This document shows, piece after piece, positions 63,321 to 64,000 of a stretch of 64,000 nucleotides of DNA. Under the pieces are notes generated by a model, which was not told the origin of the DNA, ran no database searches, and saw only the letters and a program-made list of their open reading frames with translations. Position 1 is the stretch's first letter. Each line of letters begins with the position of its first letter. The translations under genes and the position numbers were made by a program. Source of the stretch: Parasponia andersonii (lineage: Eukaryota; Streptophyta; Magnoliopsida; Rosales; Cannabaceae). The stretch covers positions 508,290 through 572,289 of the forward strand of contig JXTB01000175.1 of the NCBI GenBank assembly GCA_002914805.1, read 5' to 3'.

Positions 63321-64000
63321 GTTATCACTTTAATATTGAAATAAATTAGGAAGCATATGACTGCAATTTTCTCAAACAAGATATATTTTTCAAAACCCAA
63401 AAAGATCAATGTAATGCACCCACGTATATTATAGCCATTAGTATTATTCATTAAAAAGTAGCACCGTCATTGATATTGAGTTTGAACCAACAGCTATCTT
63501 ATGATTAAGTTGCCGTGTCTTTAATTATTAACACTATATACTACTCATAAATTAATTTTATCACAACCAAAGTATAGTTTTCACAATTATATTCCATATC
63601 AGAAGTTTCCTTGGGCTTTAAAGCCGAATGGCAGATTTTTGAATTACTATTTAAAAACTGGCCATTTTTAAATACTGTTAAATGATGGCTGAATTTTAAA
63701 TCTTATTTTAAAAAAAAAGACCGTTTTTCATATTTCACAGATCGAAATATATTGATCTGCTTGGTGTAAAATTGAATTATTTTTCAAAAAATGATCAACT
63801 AAAAAATGGCTATTTATCTAAATAAAATTATAAAACAATCGTTTATTAAATAGGTGTAAAAACTGGCCATTTTTTAAATTGATCCATAAAAAAGGACATT
63901 ACTTATAAATACTCTATTTCCTCGAAACACTCTACAAGTCCTACTCTTTGGGAGCGAAAGTAGAATTTTCCGGGTGGCCGAGGCTATATACCCTATATGA
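63321..64000. other. Intergenic DNA with a short direct repeat
   Basis: The phrase TAAAAACTGGCCATTTTTAA occurs at about 63653 and again, slightly changed, at about 63853. The last 60 bases are GC-richer (GTGGCCGAGGC) and may belong to a feature cut by the window end. No gene was recognised. Confidence 0.35.

Noticed and set aside
1-64000. CRISPR arrays, bacterial operons, rRNA genes or complete tRNA genes
   Set aside because: No regularly spaced repeat-spacer pattern, ribosomal RNA stretch or full cloverleaf was seen; the split wax gene and transposons show this is plant nuclear DNA.

Overview
This window is AT-rich nuclear DNA from a flowering plant, most likely a eudicot. The evidence is one intact split gene for a cuticular-wax enzyme with GT-AG introns, Ty1/Copia retroelement remains, an RPA-carrying Helitron, MITE-like inverted repeats and long AT microsatellites. 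No species can be named from the sequence alone.

Layout. 1-5.3 kb is intergenic DNA with a small inverted-repeat element in tandem (432-749) and a MITE (4036-4328). 5307-12154, minus strand, is a complete 11-exon CER3/WAX2-type gene (630 codons), the only clearly functional gene. Its 2.76-kb intron 7 holds tandem repeats, a SINE-like fragment and a MITE. 12.2-18.3 kb is intergenic with short tandem repeats, a fold-back repeat and a MITE.

18.3-26.7 kb is a retroelement graveyard. A minus-strand, internally deleted SIRE-like Copia remnant is bracketed by a 360-bp host-like duplication and abuts a plus-strand, 5'-truncated Tnt1/Tork-like Copia remnant. 27.8-35.7 kb is a degraded Copia element with both LTRs. 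About 38.6-46.5 kb is a decayed minus-strand Helitron with Rep/helicase and an RPA70-like gene. 47.4-50.9 kb is a strongly strand-asymmetric, ORF-free region bounded by direct repeats and holding its own tandem repeats; it may be a non-autonomous element and is the least explained part. 51.3-60.9 kb is another degraded Copia element whose leader carries a GC-rich ~96-bp minisatellite and a 205-bp tandem duplication. 61-64 kb is intergenic with a long-TIR MITE and other degenerate repeats.

The wax gene is expected to act with CER1-type partners in alkane formation at the ER of epidermal cells. Everything else is mobile-element debris with no evident cooperation between genes. All coordinates were read by eye; element borders are approximate unless a splice site, TIR or LTR end is stated.
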